64,000 nt of DNA, taken from assembly GCA_024291935.2 (NCBI GenBank), contig CM044306.1:9250001-9314000 (forward strand). Reading direction: 5' to 3'. The notes under the pieces were generated by a model. It searched no databases, was not told where the DNA came from, and worked only from the letters and a program-made list of their open reading frames with translations. Made by a program: the position numbers and the translations under genes. Of this stretch, positions 10,101 through 19,690 are shown piece after piece; the stretch's first letter is position 1; the number at the start of each line of letters is the position of its first letter. Source of the DNA: Okapia johnstoni. Its lineage: Eukaryota > Chordata > Mammalia > Artiodactyla > Giraffidae.

Positions 10101-12756
10101 CTGGGAGCTGAACTGCTGGGCACAGCAAGGGTATATGGTAAACATTAGGAGGAACTGCCAGTCGGTTTTCCCCAATGTTTACACCACTTGTTCTCACCAG
10201 CTCTTGGCAACACAACAGGCACCACCTGCCTATTTAACTCTGGCCGTCCTAGTGGGTGTAAAGTGGCATCTCCTCATGACTCATGATACTGAGCATTTTT
10301 CACGTGTCTATTATACATGTAACAGTGTTCATGGTTTTTTATTGCCTGCTTTTTAGTCAAGTTGTCTTTTTATTATTGAGTTTTATGTGTTCTTTCTATA
10401 TAGATTCCAGATACAAGTCTTTTTTCAAATACAGGTAATGCAGGTATTTTCCCTTTGTCTGTAGCCTGACTATTCATTTCCTTTTTGAAAAATTTATTTG
10501 GCTGCGCTGAGTCTTGGTTGCAGCATGCAGGATCTTCAGTTGTGGCATGTGGGATCTAGTTCCCTGACCAGGGATCAAACCTAGGCCCACTGCATTGGGA
10601 GTGCAGAGTCTTAGCCCCTGGACCGCCAGGGAAGTCCCTACTCACTTTTTTTAAGAGTACCCTTTGTAAGAGCAGAAATGGTAAATTCTGACAAACACCA
10701 ATTTGTCCGTTTCTTTGAAGCTGCAAATTTTTTTTTTTTTAGTGGCAAGTAAGAAAGCTGTAATTCAGAACTGGCAAAGTAGACTGGACATGATGAGCTG
10801 GCTGGTTTCTGCTGGACATTGAGCTTCACTAATCCATATGGCCCTGCGTACACAAGTTTAAAATAACAAAATCCAATGGTCTCCTGAAGCTAGACAGGGA
10901 GACTTAGGCTTAGAAAAATACAGACATGCAGTGAATTAGAAACAGCCCATTTACGACATTAAGCAGTTAGAAAACGGTCTGGGAACCCCATTCAAAATTA
11001 AACTCTCAAAGCAACTAACATTTCATGTAGTTAAAGGAAAAAAAAGAACACGCCTTGGCACTTCATGCTATAATCTCACTTCTACGTTCTCTTAAGTGTT
11101 AGGGAGGCACAAGCAAGCTTGCAGTGATGCCTAGACACAACTGGGCCTCCAGCCTTCTGGAGCTGCATCAGCAGCATCCGTTAAGCTTTCCCTTTACCCA
11201 AAGCGAAAAATGGAAACTCTAAAATAGGAACCCAGTGGATAAGAGAAGAGAAGAAATAGTTCACACAACAATTTAAAGGCAGTTTAAGATTTGGGGGGAC
11301 CTGCCAAGTTCTCCAGTTCAGCCTTTCCAAAAACATCAAAAGCCTTCACATTCAGGAGTCCCTGCGCGGAAGGCAGAAAGCATGGCTATACGCGCTTGCT
11401 CAGAAAAGAAGGCAGAAGACGCACTTTCTCTTTAAATACGCGACATGGGCACAATTCCAGGCTGGCGCTTGGCGATGCCACAACCACAAAACCACCCAGA
11501 AAAGGACAAACTCACCTCTCTTCTGTGGACCCCAGGTTTTCAATTTCATTAGCTACTTCTGCTATCTCATCCTTCAGCCTCTGCAAAACACACAGTCCAG
11601 AATTACCAAGAGGAAGATACAGATCAGATTAAAATCGCCAAAATCTCCTGTAACTCCCTCTGACCAAAAAAGTAAAACAGAGCAAGAAAAATAAAGACAA
11701 CGCCCTCCAAAACCTAAAAATTTTTGGAAAATTCATCTGTTCAACAAATGTTTCTTGAGTTCCTACCAGACTGTAAACATTCTAGGGAACACAAAGAAGA
11801 AAAAGATAACATCCTAACCTCAAGGAGTTTACAGTCTAGGAAAGAAGTTTATAATCATATACACTATGTAAAATACGTATTTTCCACTGGAAAACAGCTG
11901 CCTTGACAGTCTGTTGCAGTGCATCTGCAGCTCACTGAAGGGGGACAAACCAGGACAAACCAGTCCCCCAGGCACCCAGCTGCCCAGCCAGCAGTGCCTG
12001 TACTGGGTCAACACTGCCGCCAAGCGGCCAGCAGAGGGAACGCCACTCCTGGCTATGCTTTCCACCTCCTGCCCCATCTAAGCAGGTCTGCAGAGTGGAC
12101 AGAGTTCACTGTTGGGGTGGAGGGGGCTTTGAGTGAAGAACTGCTATGCTTTTCTAGCATTTACCTGTGAGGTAGGACACAAAGAACTAGGTTAACAGCA
12201 AAGTATGCTCACACCAACACTGGAGCAGACCCAGTCTTTCCTCGACACGATGCAGCTTGGGGTTACAGGGTGTGCCCCCTCCGTTCCCTGCGCTTGGGCT
12301 TCCAAATGTTTTACAGAGAATTCTAAAAGAAATGGCTTCCCCAAGGCCTAAAATAATCCAACTAAAGACAACCTTTCAACAGGTGTTTTCACTCCTATCT
12401 TACAGAGGAAGAAACTAAAGTTCAAAGAACCAAAATTCTCTCTCTAGAATTGCCCTGCCAGAAAATGGCCACCAGGATGTGGACGTGGGTCTACTTAGCC
12501 TGACAGCTGACCAGCTGGGTGCAGCTCACAGAGCACTGCCCCACTTTGAGATTCCATTCTCCCTTGCTGAGCAAAGCTGGCTGTCAATTCCTGCACCTGG
12601 TCCGAACTGTGGTGAGAGAAAGTCAGAAGGGGTCATGAGAAGACACCCGGTCAAGGTGCTGCCCAGCTCCTACCTGGATGTCGGCCAGCAGCTCCTGCTT
12701 TCTCCGCCGAATGTTCTCCAGCTCCTGGCGCTCCTCTGCAGTCAGGTCACTGGGAA
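1097..12756 (-). CDS. CYTH1: CYTH1 (cytohesin-1), partial multi-exon coding region
   Basis: Cytohesin-1 is a cytosolic guanine-nucleotide exchange factor. It is recruited to membranes by phosphoinositides and activates ARF GTPases through its Sec7 domain. It also acts on integrin adhesion in leukocytes. Ten minus-strand exons assemble into residues 8 to about 296 of a protein of roughly 398 residues, with every junction at GT/AG and in phase. Seen in order: end of the N-terminal coiled coil (8-57), Sec7 domain (about 62-245) with the LPGEAQ catalytic loop, linker, and the start of the PH domain (from about 261). CYTH1 is preferred over CYTH2, CYTH3 and CYTH4 because of paralogue-specific stretches: [27 protein letters not shown] and [11 protein letters not shown]. 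The first coding exon (seven residues plus one base) and the exons after the PH start are outside the window. No in-frame stop interrupts any exon, so the gene looks functional. Confidence 0.97.
1174..4181 (-). other. CYTH1: CYTH1 intron between microexon and exon 11
   Basis: This 3.0 kb of intron is mostly unique-looking, moderately GC-rich sequence. It has a short T-rich run near 3632-3645 and an A-rich stretch near 4080-4120. I recognise no ruminant SINE in it, which is unusual beside the repeat-rich 5' intron. No additional exon was found. Confidence 0.75.
4182..4184 (-). CDS. CYTH1: CYTH1 3-base microexon (GAG) giving the triglycine PH isoform
   Basis: On the minus strand the sequence reads AACTCCAG|GAG|GTATGT, which is a 3-base exon between an AG acceptor and a good GT donor. 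Inserted between exon 9 (ending CTT G) and the next exon (starting GT GGC), it makes G-GA G-GT GGC. That adds one Gly, so the PH loop reads GGG instead of GG. Cytohesin genes are known to produce di- and triglycine isoforms from such a microexon. Diglycine forms bind PIP3 selectively and tightly. Triglycine forms lose that selectivity and also bind PI(4,5)P2. Reading through 1174-6302, I saw no other AG-GAG-GT arrangement with a usable donor. The acceptor pyrimidine tract is short (GCCCCAAACTCCAG), consistent with regulated inclusion. Confidence 0.85.
4185..6302 (-). other. CYTH1: CYTH1 intron between exon 9 and microexon
   Basis: This 2.1 kb intron lies upstream of the microexon acceptor. 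It holds an alternating purine-pyrimidine stretch (TACATATGTGTATACAC type, about 4618-4690), a CA-rich spot near 6240-6252 and otherwise unique sequence. No SINE of the recent ruminant families is visible. Confidence 0.7.
6303..6414 (-). CDS. CYTH1: CYTH1 coding exon 9: Sec7-PH linker and PH start, residues 234-271
   Basis: This 112-base exon has acceptor TTCCTTCCAG and donor CTTG|GTAAGTG. It encodes [37 protein letters not shown] and one base of Gly271. The segment closes the Sec7 domain, forms the autoinhibitory linker and opens the first PH strand (EGWLLKLG). It exits in phase 1, so either the 3-base microexon (4182-4184) or the exon at 1097-1173 can follow without a frame change. Confidence 0.98.
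6415..6810 (-). other. CYTH1: CYTH1 intron between exons 8 and 9
   Basis: This is a short intron of 396 bases without recognisable repeats or extra exons. The splice borders are GT/AG. Confidence 0.85.
6811..6959 (-). CDS. CYTH1: CYTH1 coding exon 8: Sec7 domain motif 2, residues 184-233
   Basis: This 149-base exon has acceptor CCCTTTTAG and donor CTCCGG|GTGAGC. It completes Asp184 and encodes [20 protein letters not shown], then [20 protein letters not shown] and GDLPEELLR. The [16 protein letters not shown] segment is the conserved Sec7 motif lining the ARF-binding groove. [10 protein letters not shown] is typical of CYTH1. Confidence 0.98.
6960..7733 (-). other. CYTH1: CYTH1 intron between exons 7 and 8, mostly old repeat
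   Basis: About 7140-7625 is AT-rich and resembles an old mammalian interspersed repeat (motifs CAATCCCACCACC, TTTTCCATGTCAATAAA and CTATTATAAACATC). It carries a younger 70-base insertion at 7306-7375. No exon is visible. Confidence 0.6.
7306..7375 (+). mobile_element. 5'-truncated ruminant LINE-type 3' end with 13-base target-site duplication
   Basis: The 70-base insert starts GTTTGACAGAAAACAGC and ends in an AAATAAATTTTTAAAAAAA-like tail. It is flanked on both sides by ATGTACCTCAGAG (7293-7305 and 7376-7388). The duplication and A-rich tail mark a target-primed retroinsertion of a very short 3' end. The family is a ruminant L1/BovB-related tail, and I cannot name it more exactly. Confidence 0.75.
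7734..7846 (-). CDS. CYTH1: CYTH1 coding exon 7: Sec7 catalytic loop with Glu157
   Basis: This 113-base exon has acceptor ACCTCTCAG and donor CACAG|GTAAGC. It encodes [37 protein letters not shown] and one base of Asp184. The Glu of LPGEAQ is codon 157 (7813-7815). In the family this is the glutamic finger that expels Mg2+ and GDP-phosphate contacts from ARF, and the hydrophobic groove around it is the brefeldin-insensitive type. At residue 177 (7753-7755) I read His, where I remember Asn in human CYTH1. The site is outside the catalytic loop. Confidence 0.98.
7847..8726 (-). other. CYTH1: CYTH1 intron between exons 6 and 7
   Basis: This 880-base AT-rich intron has an A-rich run at 8009-8026. 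A small ruminant repeat insertion lies at 8606-8658. Nothing else is recognised. Confidence 0.7.
8606..8658 (+). mobile_element. 53-base Bov-type retroelement 3' fragment with 9-base target-site duplication
   Basis: The insert reads TCCATGGGGTCACAAAGAG then TCGGATACGACTGAGCG. This is the 3' terminal portion shared by BovB and Bov-A elements, ending in the ACTGAACTGAA tail. Copies of TGTGCAGGA flank it at 8597-8605 and 8659-8667, so it inserted as a severely truncated element. It sits about 70 bases from the exon 6 donor. Confidence 0.85.
8727..8807 (-). CDS. CYTH1: CYTH1 coding exon 6: Sec7 domain, residues 119-146
   Basis: This 81-base exon has acceptor CTTGCTAG and donor TTACG|GTGAGT. It completes Arg119 and encodes [17 protein letters not shown] then TDLNLVQAL, leaving two bases of Arg146. 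The acceptor is followed at once by AGAG, but only the first AG keeps the frame. A 53-base ruminant repeat fragment lies about 60 bases beyond the donor, inside the following intron. Confidence 0.97.
8808..9115 (-). other. CYTH1: CYTH1 intron between exons 5 and 6
   Basis: This 308-base intron has no recognisable repeats. It has a pyrimidine-rich region before the exon 6 acceptor. Confidence 0.85.
9116..9234 (-). CDS. CYTH1: CYTH1 coding exon 5: Sec7 domain, residues 80-119
   Basis: This 119-base exon has acceptor TCTTTCCAG and donor GAGAG|GTAGG. It encodes [20 protein letters not shown] and continues through the invariant [19 protein letters not shown], leaving two bases of Arg119. The [16 protein letters not shown] stretch is a hallmark of Sec7 exchange factors. 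The CEDIAQ segment separates CYTH1 from CYTH2 (PEEIAR) and CYTH3 (PEDVAQ). Confidence 0.98.
9235..9507 (-). other. CYTH1: CYTH1 intron between exons 4 and 5
   Basis: This 273-base intron stays open in one frame with exons 4 and 5 through to the next start. That makes a false long open frame across 9112-9585, but both ends carry proper splice sites and the intron peptide is not cytohesin-like. Confidence 0.85.
9508..9574 (-). CDS. CYTH1: CYTH1 coding exon 4: start of Sec7 domain, residues 57-79
   Basis: This 67-base exon has acceptor TTTTGCAG and donor AAAAAA|GTAAGTG. It completes Arg57 and encodes 22 codons, [18 protein letters not shown] then DPKK. The basic GRKKFN segment leads into the first Sec7 helix. 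Both ends fit the neighbouring exons (phase 2 in, phase 0 out). Confidence 0.97.
9800..10480 (+). mobile_element. Old L1-type LINE 3' region
   Basis: Motifs such as TTTATTGAGGTATAATTTAC, the GAACTGCTGGGCACAGCAAGG region, CTGCCAGTCGGTTTTCC and TTCTCACCAGCTCTTGG match the 3' untranslated region of old L1M-class elements in plus orientation. It is heavily diverged and has no coding capacity. Confidence 0.65.
10493..10638 (-). mobile_element. CHR-type tRNA-derived SINE
   Basis: Read on the minus strand it begins GGACTTCCCTGGCGGTCCAG and carries a tRNA-like B-box region (GGTTTGATCCCTGG) and an ATGCTGCAACC-type middle. It ends in an AAATTTTTCAAAAAGG-like tail. This is the cetartiodactyl CHR family. 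It lies opposite to the Bov SINEs in age, being older and more diverged. Confidence 0.8.
11516..11580 (-). CDS. CYTH1: CYTH1 coding exon 3: coiled coil, residues 36-57
   Basis: This 65-base exon has acceptor TTTTGCAG and donor GAGAG|GTGAG. It encodes [17 protein letters not shown] followed by STEE and two bases of Arg57. The spaced leucine, isoleucine and valine residues continue the amphipathic coiled coil. It begins in phase 0 after exon 2 and leaves in phase 2, which the next exon completes with a G. Confidence 0.96.
11581..12673 (-). other. CYTH1: CYTH1 intron between exons 2 and 3
   Basis: This 1.1 kb intron has about 11735-11870 resembling an old mammalian repeat (CAACAAATGTTTCTTGAGTTCC then AAGGAGTTTACAGTCTAGG) and about 12370-12440 resembling a MIR core. 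No exon is seen between exons 2 and 3. Confidence 0.65.
12674..12756 (-). CDS. CYTH1: CYTH1 coding exon 2: N-terminal coiled coil, residues 8-35
   Basis: This 83-base exon follows a TTTTGTAG acceptor and ends CATCCAG|GTAG. It supplies the last two bases of Val8 and then 27 codons beginning [10 protein letters not shown] and ending ELLADIQ. It is the start of the heptad-rich coiled coil that mediates homodimerisation and binding to partners such as CASP/GRASP-type scaffolds, by analogy with the family. It opens in phase 1, so the upstream exon must contribute a single G. That matches the known short first exon of cytohesin-1 (initiator Met plus six residues), which I could not find before position 64000. 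Confidence 0.97.
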
Positions 12757-12980
12757 CTACAAAAATGGAGCGAAAGGTTATTAAGAAAGATTTTACCTCA
12801 CCAAAAATAAATACAATTCGGAGACCACAAAAGGACAAAGATACCACAGAAGAGGCGAGAAGCCTGTGTCGGAAATGACCAACTGCTGGGGAGACTCTGG
12901 CTCCCATTCACCATCAGGTTGACCAAAGTCAGAAAGGACCATGGATCACAGAGAAAAGCTCTGATAAAGGAACAGCTGTC

Positions 12981-12999
12981 ACACACACACACAAAAAAA
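12981..12999 (+). repeat. Short CA/A-rich simple repeat
   Basis: A CACACACACAC run is followed by a short A run. It is a microsatellite of little length. Confidence 0.7.
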
Positions 13000-13379
13000 A
13001 ACCCAAGAGAAAAGGCTGCCTGTGGTGAGATGAGGGTGGCTAGGAATGAAAGAGGAGGACCATTAATCAGGCCCCAGCCATTTCCATCCCACAGGCTGGG
13101 GGGCTCAGGCCCCTGGTTAATCAGTCTCTCCGGGTCTCTGACCCCTCACTGAATCCACTCCGACGTGGGGTGATGTCTAGGACCCTAGCAGGGAGGGGGA
13201 GGCAATTGCAAAGCAATGTGAATGACAGTTTTCTGTCATTTCTGGAGCGGGGAGACTAGTGTGCACAGAGAAAAAAATCTAGAAGGATACATCCCCAAAC
13301 TGAAACAATGCTTAACTCAGGGGATGGGGTTATGGGAACTTTTCTCTCTGCTTTATATATCCTTTAACATTTTTTTGAA

Positions 13380-13720
13380 TCATGTTTTAGAATGAGCTCT
13401 TATCATCAGAACAGTTACTGCGGGCATCCATCTTTTGCGCAGGCGCCTAAGTGAGAACTGCTCCATGTGATGTGGTGGCCACAGGCCACGTGTAGGGAGT
13501 AAGCACTTGAGATGTGACTAGCCTGGTTTGAGATGTGCGGTGTATGTAAAAGACATACCAGACTGTACAAAAAAGTAACATTTCTTTAATACTATTTTAT
13601 ATTGATGACATGCTGAAATAACTTGGTACACAAAATGCAGTATTTTAATTGCGCTTGCAGGGGCTGCTAGACAGGAACACTGCCCTTGTGGCTCGTGTGC
13701 CATTTCTGCTGGGCGGCACA
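13380..13720 (+). repeat. Old mammalian interspersed repeat, copy A
   Basis: Motifs GGTGGCCACAGGCCACGTG, GAGATGTGCGGTGTATGTAAAA, TATTGATGACATGCTGAAATAA and a GTGGCTCGTGTGCCATTTC end match, in the opposite orientation, the repeat at about 42745-43290. Both are diverged copies of one old family that I do not name with certainty. Confidence 0.6.
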
Positions 13721-16700
13721 GAAGAATAGCTCTGCTTGAGAGCGTGGTCAGGGTGCACGACTCACCAGCCTTGCCGCTGAAACTGAACCTACTGCATTCA
13801 GAGAGCAGTTTTTCTCCCTGACTGTTTCATACAAATCATGTAAGATAGCAGAAGAGAGCAGAAACGAGAGACCACCATGATTAAGCCTCAGCACAGGTTA
13901 ATTAGCTATATTAGAATCTCAGCTGACTTCTCCCTTTTAATCCAGTTTTTCCCCACCCTTTCCTAGAAAATTGTCTTTCAAAGTTCAAGACCCACAATTA
14001 AGAAACGCATTTGACTTCACAACCCAATCTGCCCCAAACACAACAGTAACAAAATAACACCCTCATTGTGTGAAATCCATTGACATTTCCTACTGTTTTA
14101 GTTTTCCTAACAGTAGCTTTAACCCATGAAATTGATTTCATAGCCTAGTAAATGCACTGCAGTTTGAAACACACTCCCAGTACACTAAAGGCTGGAAGAC
14201 ACAGCCATCTAGAGGTTTCAACAGACCACCTACATACAGCCTAGGCCTTCCACATGAGGCTTCAACTGTGTCTCTGGAAAGCCAGGGCGAGCAGTCCAAT
14301 GGCTATGTCAGGAGCAAGTTAACTGACAAAAGGTTAGCTCTAGTTTGAGCAAAAACCACTCTGAGAAACAACACAAACTACTGATTCACACCCCATTCTA
14401 GAGAAAAGCAAGCCTAAAGGGAGTTTATTCTGCTTTTTCTGGACTTCACAAACCAGAAAAATTTCTAGTCCATGAAGATGAGAAGTTCCCTTTAGGATGA
14501 AACTAATTTTTTGATGTTCTAAAAGACAAAGATTCATTCCAATATAACATGGTTTTGAGAATCTGAGGCAATAGTTCATCTCTTTAACAGCTATTCCACG
14601 GGGGAATGACCAACCAGGCTTTGACTGTGAACCAGAGATGGCCTCATCAGATCACCAGTGAGTCTCGCCCCCATCAGAGGCAGGACTACCTAACAAGGTG
14701 CATTTAAAGCAGAACCATGATAAGAAAAATTTGTATCTCAAGACTGCTGGGTACCCTAAGAAGTCAGATTTTATTGTTCCAAACTGGAAACTCTCAGCGG
14801 TGGCCTCCTTTTCAGAATGTAAGCACTCGGCTATTCTGGGTTAGCCTTCACACAGGACAGTTTTTCTGGAAGGTCAAGAGAGAATGAACAGGAAAGAGCT
14901 GGAGTGTTTACGATAGAAGAAGGCATCGCTGGATCTCCTCTCAGCAGAATAACAAGGCAACTGGAAACAGGAAAAACAGAGGATAGAGGGCATCAGGTAC
15001 AAGCCACAGGCCAATGGGAGGCACGGAAGGAGAGGCGTGACCTCGGTGCTGGGAACAGCTCCCAGGAGAGACGATCAGCGCTCACCCTGGTCTTGGGCGG
15101 CGCTAGTGGAGCACACACAGAGGCTCATCCAGGCTCCACAACAAAAGCTGTATGTGATCAGCTGTTAACTTGTTGAGTGGGGAGAGAGAGGACAGAGGCG
15201 AGAGGGCCAGAGGAGGGCAGGCAGCACACGAAGGGCAAGCAGGGTCCCTGCGTTTCCTCCTACAAAGGGGCAGGAGGCACTCATGACAGATCAGACAGAA
15301 ATCAAGGTTGTGAATGTGTGTGTGAAAATCTCAAAGATGAAAATTAAGTGACCAAACATCTGTGATAAACTATCAGACAGGGAGAGAGTGAAGAAAAAGA
15401 ATGCTGCGAGTGAAGGAAATCAGGAGAGTCTTTGATAAACTAATCAGCAGGACAAGAATATTAATACAGACCTGGCAGCACCTACCAGAAGATCAAAAGT
15501 CAGAAAAAGTTAATTCTGAGTGATTGCTTCTGGGAAGGGTGAGTCTGGGAATAGAGAGAGATGGGGAACATGAGCTCCTGAATATCTGCTTTAAAAAATA
15601 CAGTTAGGTACAACTGGATTTTTTTTTCATGAAAAATAAAAATGTTAATCTATGGTTACGAGAAAAGATAGGCCTCCTGTCCTGGTAGTCAGATGGAAGG
15701 TGTTCTAGCCCATGTGCAGTTAGAACCAGCAAGACATTCAACCACATTTACTTTGAAACAGTCTCCTGACATTAACCCCTTGATTTCTAAATCACTTCTC
15801 CATTCTACATCTAGTCCCCCTCAAATCACAACACTGCTTCCTTTATGGGTCAATAAATCATCTAAGAATTTACACACACACAAAAAAAGCAGATTTAGAT
15901 CTCATTTTTCTAGTGGAATTTTGTTCTGAGATGAGAAAAAAAAATCCAACACTTTAACAAATGTATTTTCCTCTGCTTAAACTTATCAATGCAACACCAA
16001 ATCATCAACTCAAGCCTTCATTCTCATGTTGCCCATGAGGAAAAAAAAATTCACAGACAAAATGCTTAATTTCATTTAACAGCATGAAGAATCAAAACCA
16101 TAGCTGGAGAGCTGAAAGAGAGAGGGGTCCCGAGGATCCTGGCTGGCATCTCCAGGACCCTGCAAGCCACCACCAGGACAGAACAGCTGGTACTCAGAAC
16201 CCAGCACATCCACCCCGAGATTCTGAGGAGGTGGCATGGGCACCTGGCAAAGGCATCTATGTGCCCAGGCCCGGGCTTTCCTGCGTAGCCACCGGGGTTA
16301 AGCTGTAAAATATGTGCTGACGGGCCAGATGGCAAAGCAGCGAACCACTCCTCCCCCCGACTGCCACGTGTGGCAGCCCCACTTCAGTGCCAGGGAGGCA
16401 GCTGAGCCCTCTTCTCCTGAAAAGAATCGCAGCTAGGGAGGCAGCGGCCTGTACAGAAAGGACACAGAGCAGAGGGCCCGGAGGCCTCGGGAATTCATGC
16501 CTGCAAAGGTTAATTTACAAGGTGTCCTGCTTCCAGCACGGGGACCGTTCCAGCAGCAGTCCCTCACCATTCCCTCGCAAGGCTCCAAATTAATGAAGGG
16601 GATTAAAGAGTTTACAACAACAAGGGACCATTGTACTCAGCTGTGAATAGGAAAGCCACACAAGGGGACCTTCTATTTATTTCTTTATTTAAATGTTGCT

Positions 16701-17477
16701 CTGCAGATTTAACCAGCAGAAACCCAGAGCTGCAACATGCTCCATCCAGTGCATACAAAGGAGGCTGTCTTAAAGAGACAGTGCCCTCCTTCCGGGCTGG
16801 GGACAGGTAGAAATGCATAGGGCGGCACCGCTAGGTCCAGCTTCTCCAGCCCCAGAGGCCACAGGCAGGTGCCCAGAGACCTGCTGTGGAGTCCAACTGA
16901 AAAGAGAGATCTACTGACAGCAGTTTCTGCTCAACAAGAATACAGGCCAAAAGGGACCACGCTTGCTCTCTGTCCTTGGTCCCCAGGAGTGACGTACATC
17001 AAAGTGTTGGAGGTATGCTTTAGGGCCCAGACACAGCTTCCAGAGAAGCTCCAGCTATACCAGGTTCCACTGCCTGGATTTAAATTTGCCTTATTTTTTC
17101 CACCATAATCATCGACCATCGTCCTTCTTATATATAGGCCCTGCCTTTCAGTGATAACAAGGGTCCAAATTTAAAGCAGTACAGCAGGTCAACATTTTAA
17201 AAGGCAGGTCAAGAGTCAGAAAGCCCTCCCTTTCCCCACATGTGGAGAGGGCAGACAGACAGGTCTGACCCCTCATGCAGCCCAGGAAGGTGTCACTGTG
17301 CAGACGGGCTTCCAGCCCTCCAGAGCCTGCACCTGGGGCCCCTGCTAAGCAAGGCCGGACGGACCCTTTCCAGGCTGGAGTTTCATGAAACTGAAAACAC
17401 ACAGGGCCTCAGAAACCACCCGCCTGCCTGGAGCCACAGCAACCGGGTAAAGGATGCCAATTCGCAGATGCAAAAAC

Positions 17478-17690
17478 TACTGTACAGAAAATGGATAATC
17501 AACAAGATTCTACTGTAGAGCATGGGGAACTATATTCAATATCCTGTGATAAACCATAATGGAAAGAATATGAAAGACAATATGTGTATATATACACACA
17601 AATATATATATATATATATGAATCACTCTACTGTACACCAGAAATTAACACAACACTGTAAATCAACTATACTTAATTATTTTTTAAAGA
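17478..17690 (+). mobile_element. L1 3' untranslated end
   Basis: The segment contains CTACTGTAGAGCATGGGGAAC, TATTCAATATCCTGTGATAA and TGTAAATCAACTATACTTAA around an (AT)n stretch. It corresponds to the 3' end of artiodactyl L1 elements, and a second copy lies at 58305-59085. Confidence 0.75.
17583..17621 (+). repeat. Microsatellite (TA)n/(CA)n in L1 tail
   Basis: GTGTATATATACACACA is followed by ATATATATATATATAT within the L1 3' end. Copy number is likely polymorphic. Confidence 0.75.
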
Positions 17691-18459
17691 AAGAAAGGTA
17701 AATTAAGCACTGGGACTTCCTGTACCCTCTCCAGAAACTGTTACCAGTTCCAGAGGGAACACAAGCTATTTACGAACAGCTTCTGGGCTTAAGAGCACAA
17801 ATCTGGGAAGTTGCCCATGGACTGAGGGCGGGCATTGTGTCTACTGCCTCCAGAGACAAAGATCAAAGAGCCTGTCATGTAGCGAGTGCTGGTCACACAC
17901 TGGGCCCTTCCTGACTCAGCCTGTACAGATCCTCCGGTCAGATCACTTGCTCTGCCCCACCCTGGGGTAAGTCACCTGGTCTCCCAGGAGATCCCAGCAC
18001 CTTCCAATGTGAAAAAATTCTAAAGACTAGAAAAAACTCAGGCTTTGGGTAACACACAGTCAGAAAACTTCCACAAAACTCTCAATTCTATGCTGACATT
18101 AGAAATACAAGAGGTCAGATATTCTTGACAGGGATGAGAAAACAACCAAAATTCACAGGGTCCTTAAGAACAGGCAACGTAGAGATGAGTGAAACAGAAA
18201 GATACGACGACTAAGGGGCTTCACTGACAGCCTCGCACTTAAGAGACAGACCTCAGGGTGGCTGTCAGACCAGAGGACACAGAAGGACAAGGCAAAGGGA
18301 TGTGACTGAAACCGGAAACCTGGGGACACATACATGGCCAACTGTGTGCTGACCTGACCACCTCACAACTCTACACAAAGTCTCCCAACCTTGGGAAACA
18401 ATTCTTTTTCCTCCATAAGTCAAAACTATAGCAACCCTTTGTAAAATCTGATACTATAT

Positions 18460-18830
18460 TATTCTGCCTTGAAAAGGAATTAAATTCTGATACATGCTAC
18501 AGAATGAAGGAACTCAGAAGACATTACGCTCAGTGAAATAAGCCAGTCACAGCAGGACCAATCCTGGACGATTGCACTTACTTTGTGAGGTACCCAGAGA
18601 AGCCAAATTCACCGAGATAGGAAGTGGAACAGTGGGTGTCTGGGGGAGGGGAGAACGGGGAGCCAAAATTCAACAGGGACAGAGTTTTAGTTTCACAAAA
18701 GTTCTAGAGATGGATAATAGTGATGGCTGTACAACTATGTGAATGAATGAACTTAATGCTACTGAACTGTACACTTAAAATGGCAAAATTTTATGTTACG
18801 TATATTTTACAATTAAAAATAGATGAAACA
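18460..18830 (+). mobile_element. Old L1 3' region
   Basis: It contains ACATGCTACAGAATGAAGG, CTCAGTGAAATAAGCCAGTC, GATGGATAATAGTGATGGC and TGTACACTTAAAATGGCAAA, which are standard landmarks of old mammalian L1 3' ends in plus orientation. No open frame survives. Confidence 0.75.
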
Positions 18831-18956
18831 AAAATTTTAATAGCAATATACTGAATTCCTGATTTCTGCTAAGCTTAGTCCCTTTCCTCAGAAGCTGTGA
18901 TTTGATTTTTGTATAAAGCACTGTAAAAGAAGTGTCTCACCACCAATTTACAGCCT

Positions 18957-19165
18957 GTGCTGTGCTCAGTCGCTCAGTCATGTCCAACTCTTTGCGACCC
19001 CATGGACTGTAGCCTGCTAGGCTCCTCTGTCCATGGGGATTCTTCAGGCAAGAGTACTGCAGTGGGTTGCCATGCCCTCCTCCAGGGGATCTTCCCAACC
19101 CAGGGATCAAACTCAGGTCTCCCACATTGCAGGTGGATTCTTTACTGTCTGAGTCTCCAGGGAAG
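18957..19165 (-). mobile_element. Bov-tA-type SINE with 13-base target-site duplication
   Basis: The minus strand reads GCTTCCCTGGAGACTCAGAC with a tRNA-Glu-like B-box region, then the Bov-A body ending GACTGAGCGACTGAGCACAG. Perfect copies of CAATTTACAGCCT flank it (18944-18956 and 19166-19178). It is nearly full length and little diverged, so it is a fairly recent pecoran insertion. Confidence 0.92.
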
Positions 19166-19499
19166 CAATTTACAGCCTAAGTGACTAAAAAAATATAGAC
19201 ACACCAACAGGACCAAAACGAATTAAATTGGCATGTGCTAGCATAACTGACATTCAACATCAAAGGTGAAAGGTACCTTCCAGTAAATTACCAATGTGAA
19301 TATTTACTCTTGTAGCTTAAATTCTTTCCACATAAAAACCACTCAGTCTCCCACCCATAAGTAAGTATATTAAAGATTTTATTCCCGTAGCCTGTATCTT
19401 TAAGGAAAACTTTGTTCCTGTATCAATCTTACAGACACCTCATCTAACCACTAACCTAAAAATTCAGGCCTCCTTAACTAAGATGAGACCCTGCCCAGG

Positions 19500-19690
19500 A
19501 GTTGAGGTAGGGGGCACCTGAGTGCGGCTTCACTGACCAGTGGTTCTGTGACCTGGGAAAAACCACCATCTCTCCCTGCCTTGGTTTCCTTAAGCAGGAA
19601 TGGGTATGTCAGCATCCTCGCCCTTTCCCAGTGAGAGGATGTGTATTAAACAGCTCTATAAACTGCCTCATGAAAGCAAAGTATTTTATC
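19500..19690 (+). repeat. MIR element
   Basis: The central MIR signature (TCTGTGACCTGGGAAAAACCA then CTCTCCCTGCCTTGGTTTCC) is followed by GAGAGGATGTGTATTAAACA. It is in plus orientation and old. Confidence 0.7.

Larger units (their letters stand above)
9575..11515 (-). other. CYTH1: CYTH1 intron between exons 3 and 4
   Basis: This 1.9 kb intron contains an old L1 3' region and a CHR-type SINE fragment (listed separately). A poly-T run lies at 10729-10740. The remainder, 10640-11515, is unique-looking with no exon. Confidence 0.7.

Noticed and set aside
1097..12756. Assignment to CYTH2, CYTH3 or CYTH4 instead of CYTH1
   Set aside because: Stretches that differ among the paralogues ([33 protein letters not shown]) fit CYTH1 and not the others.
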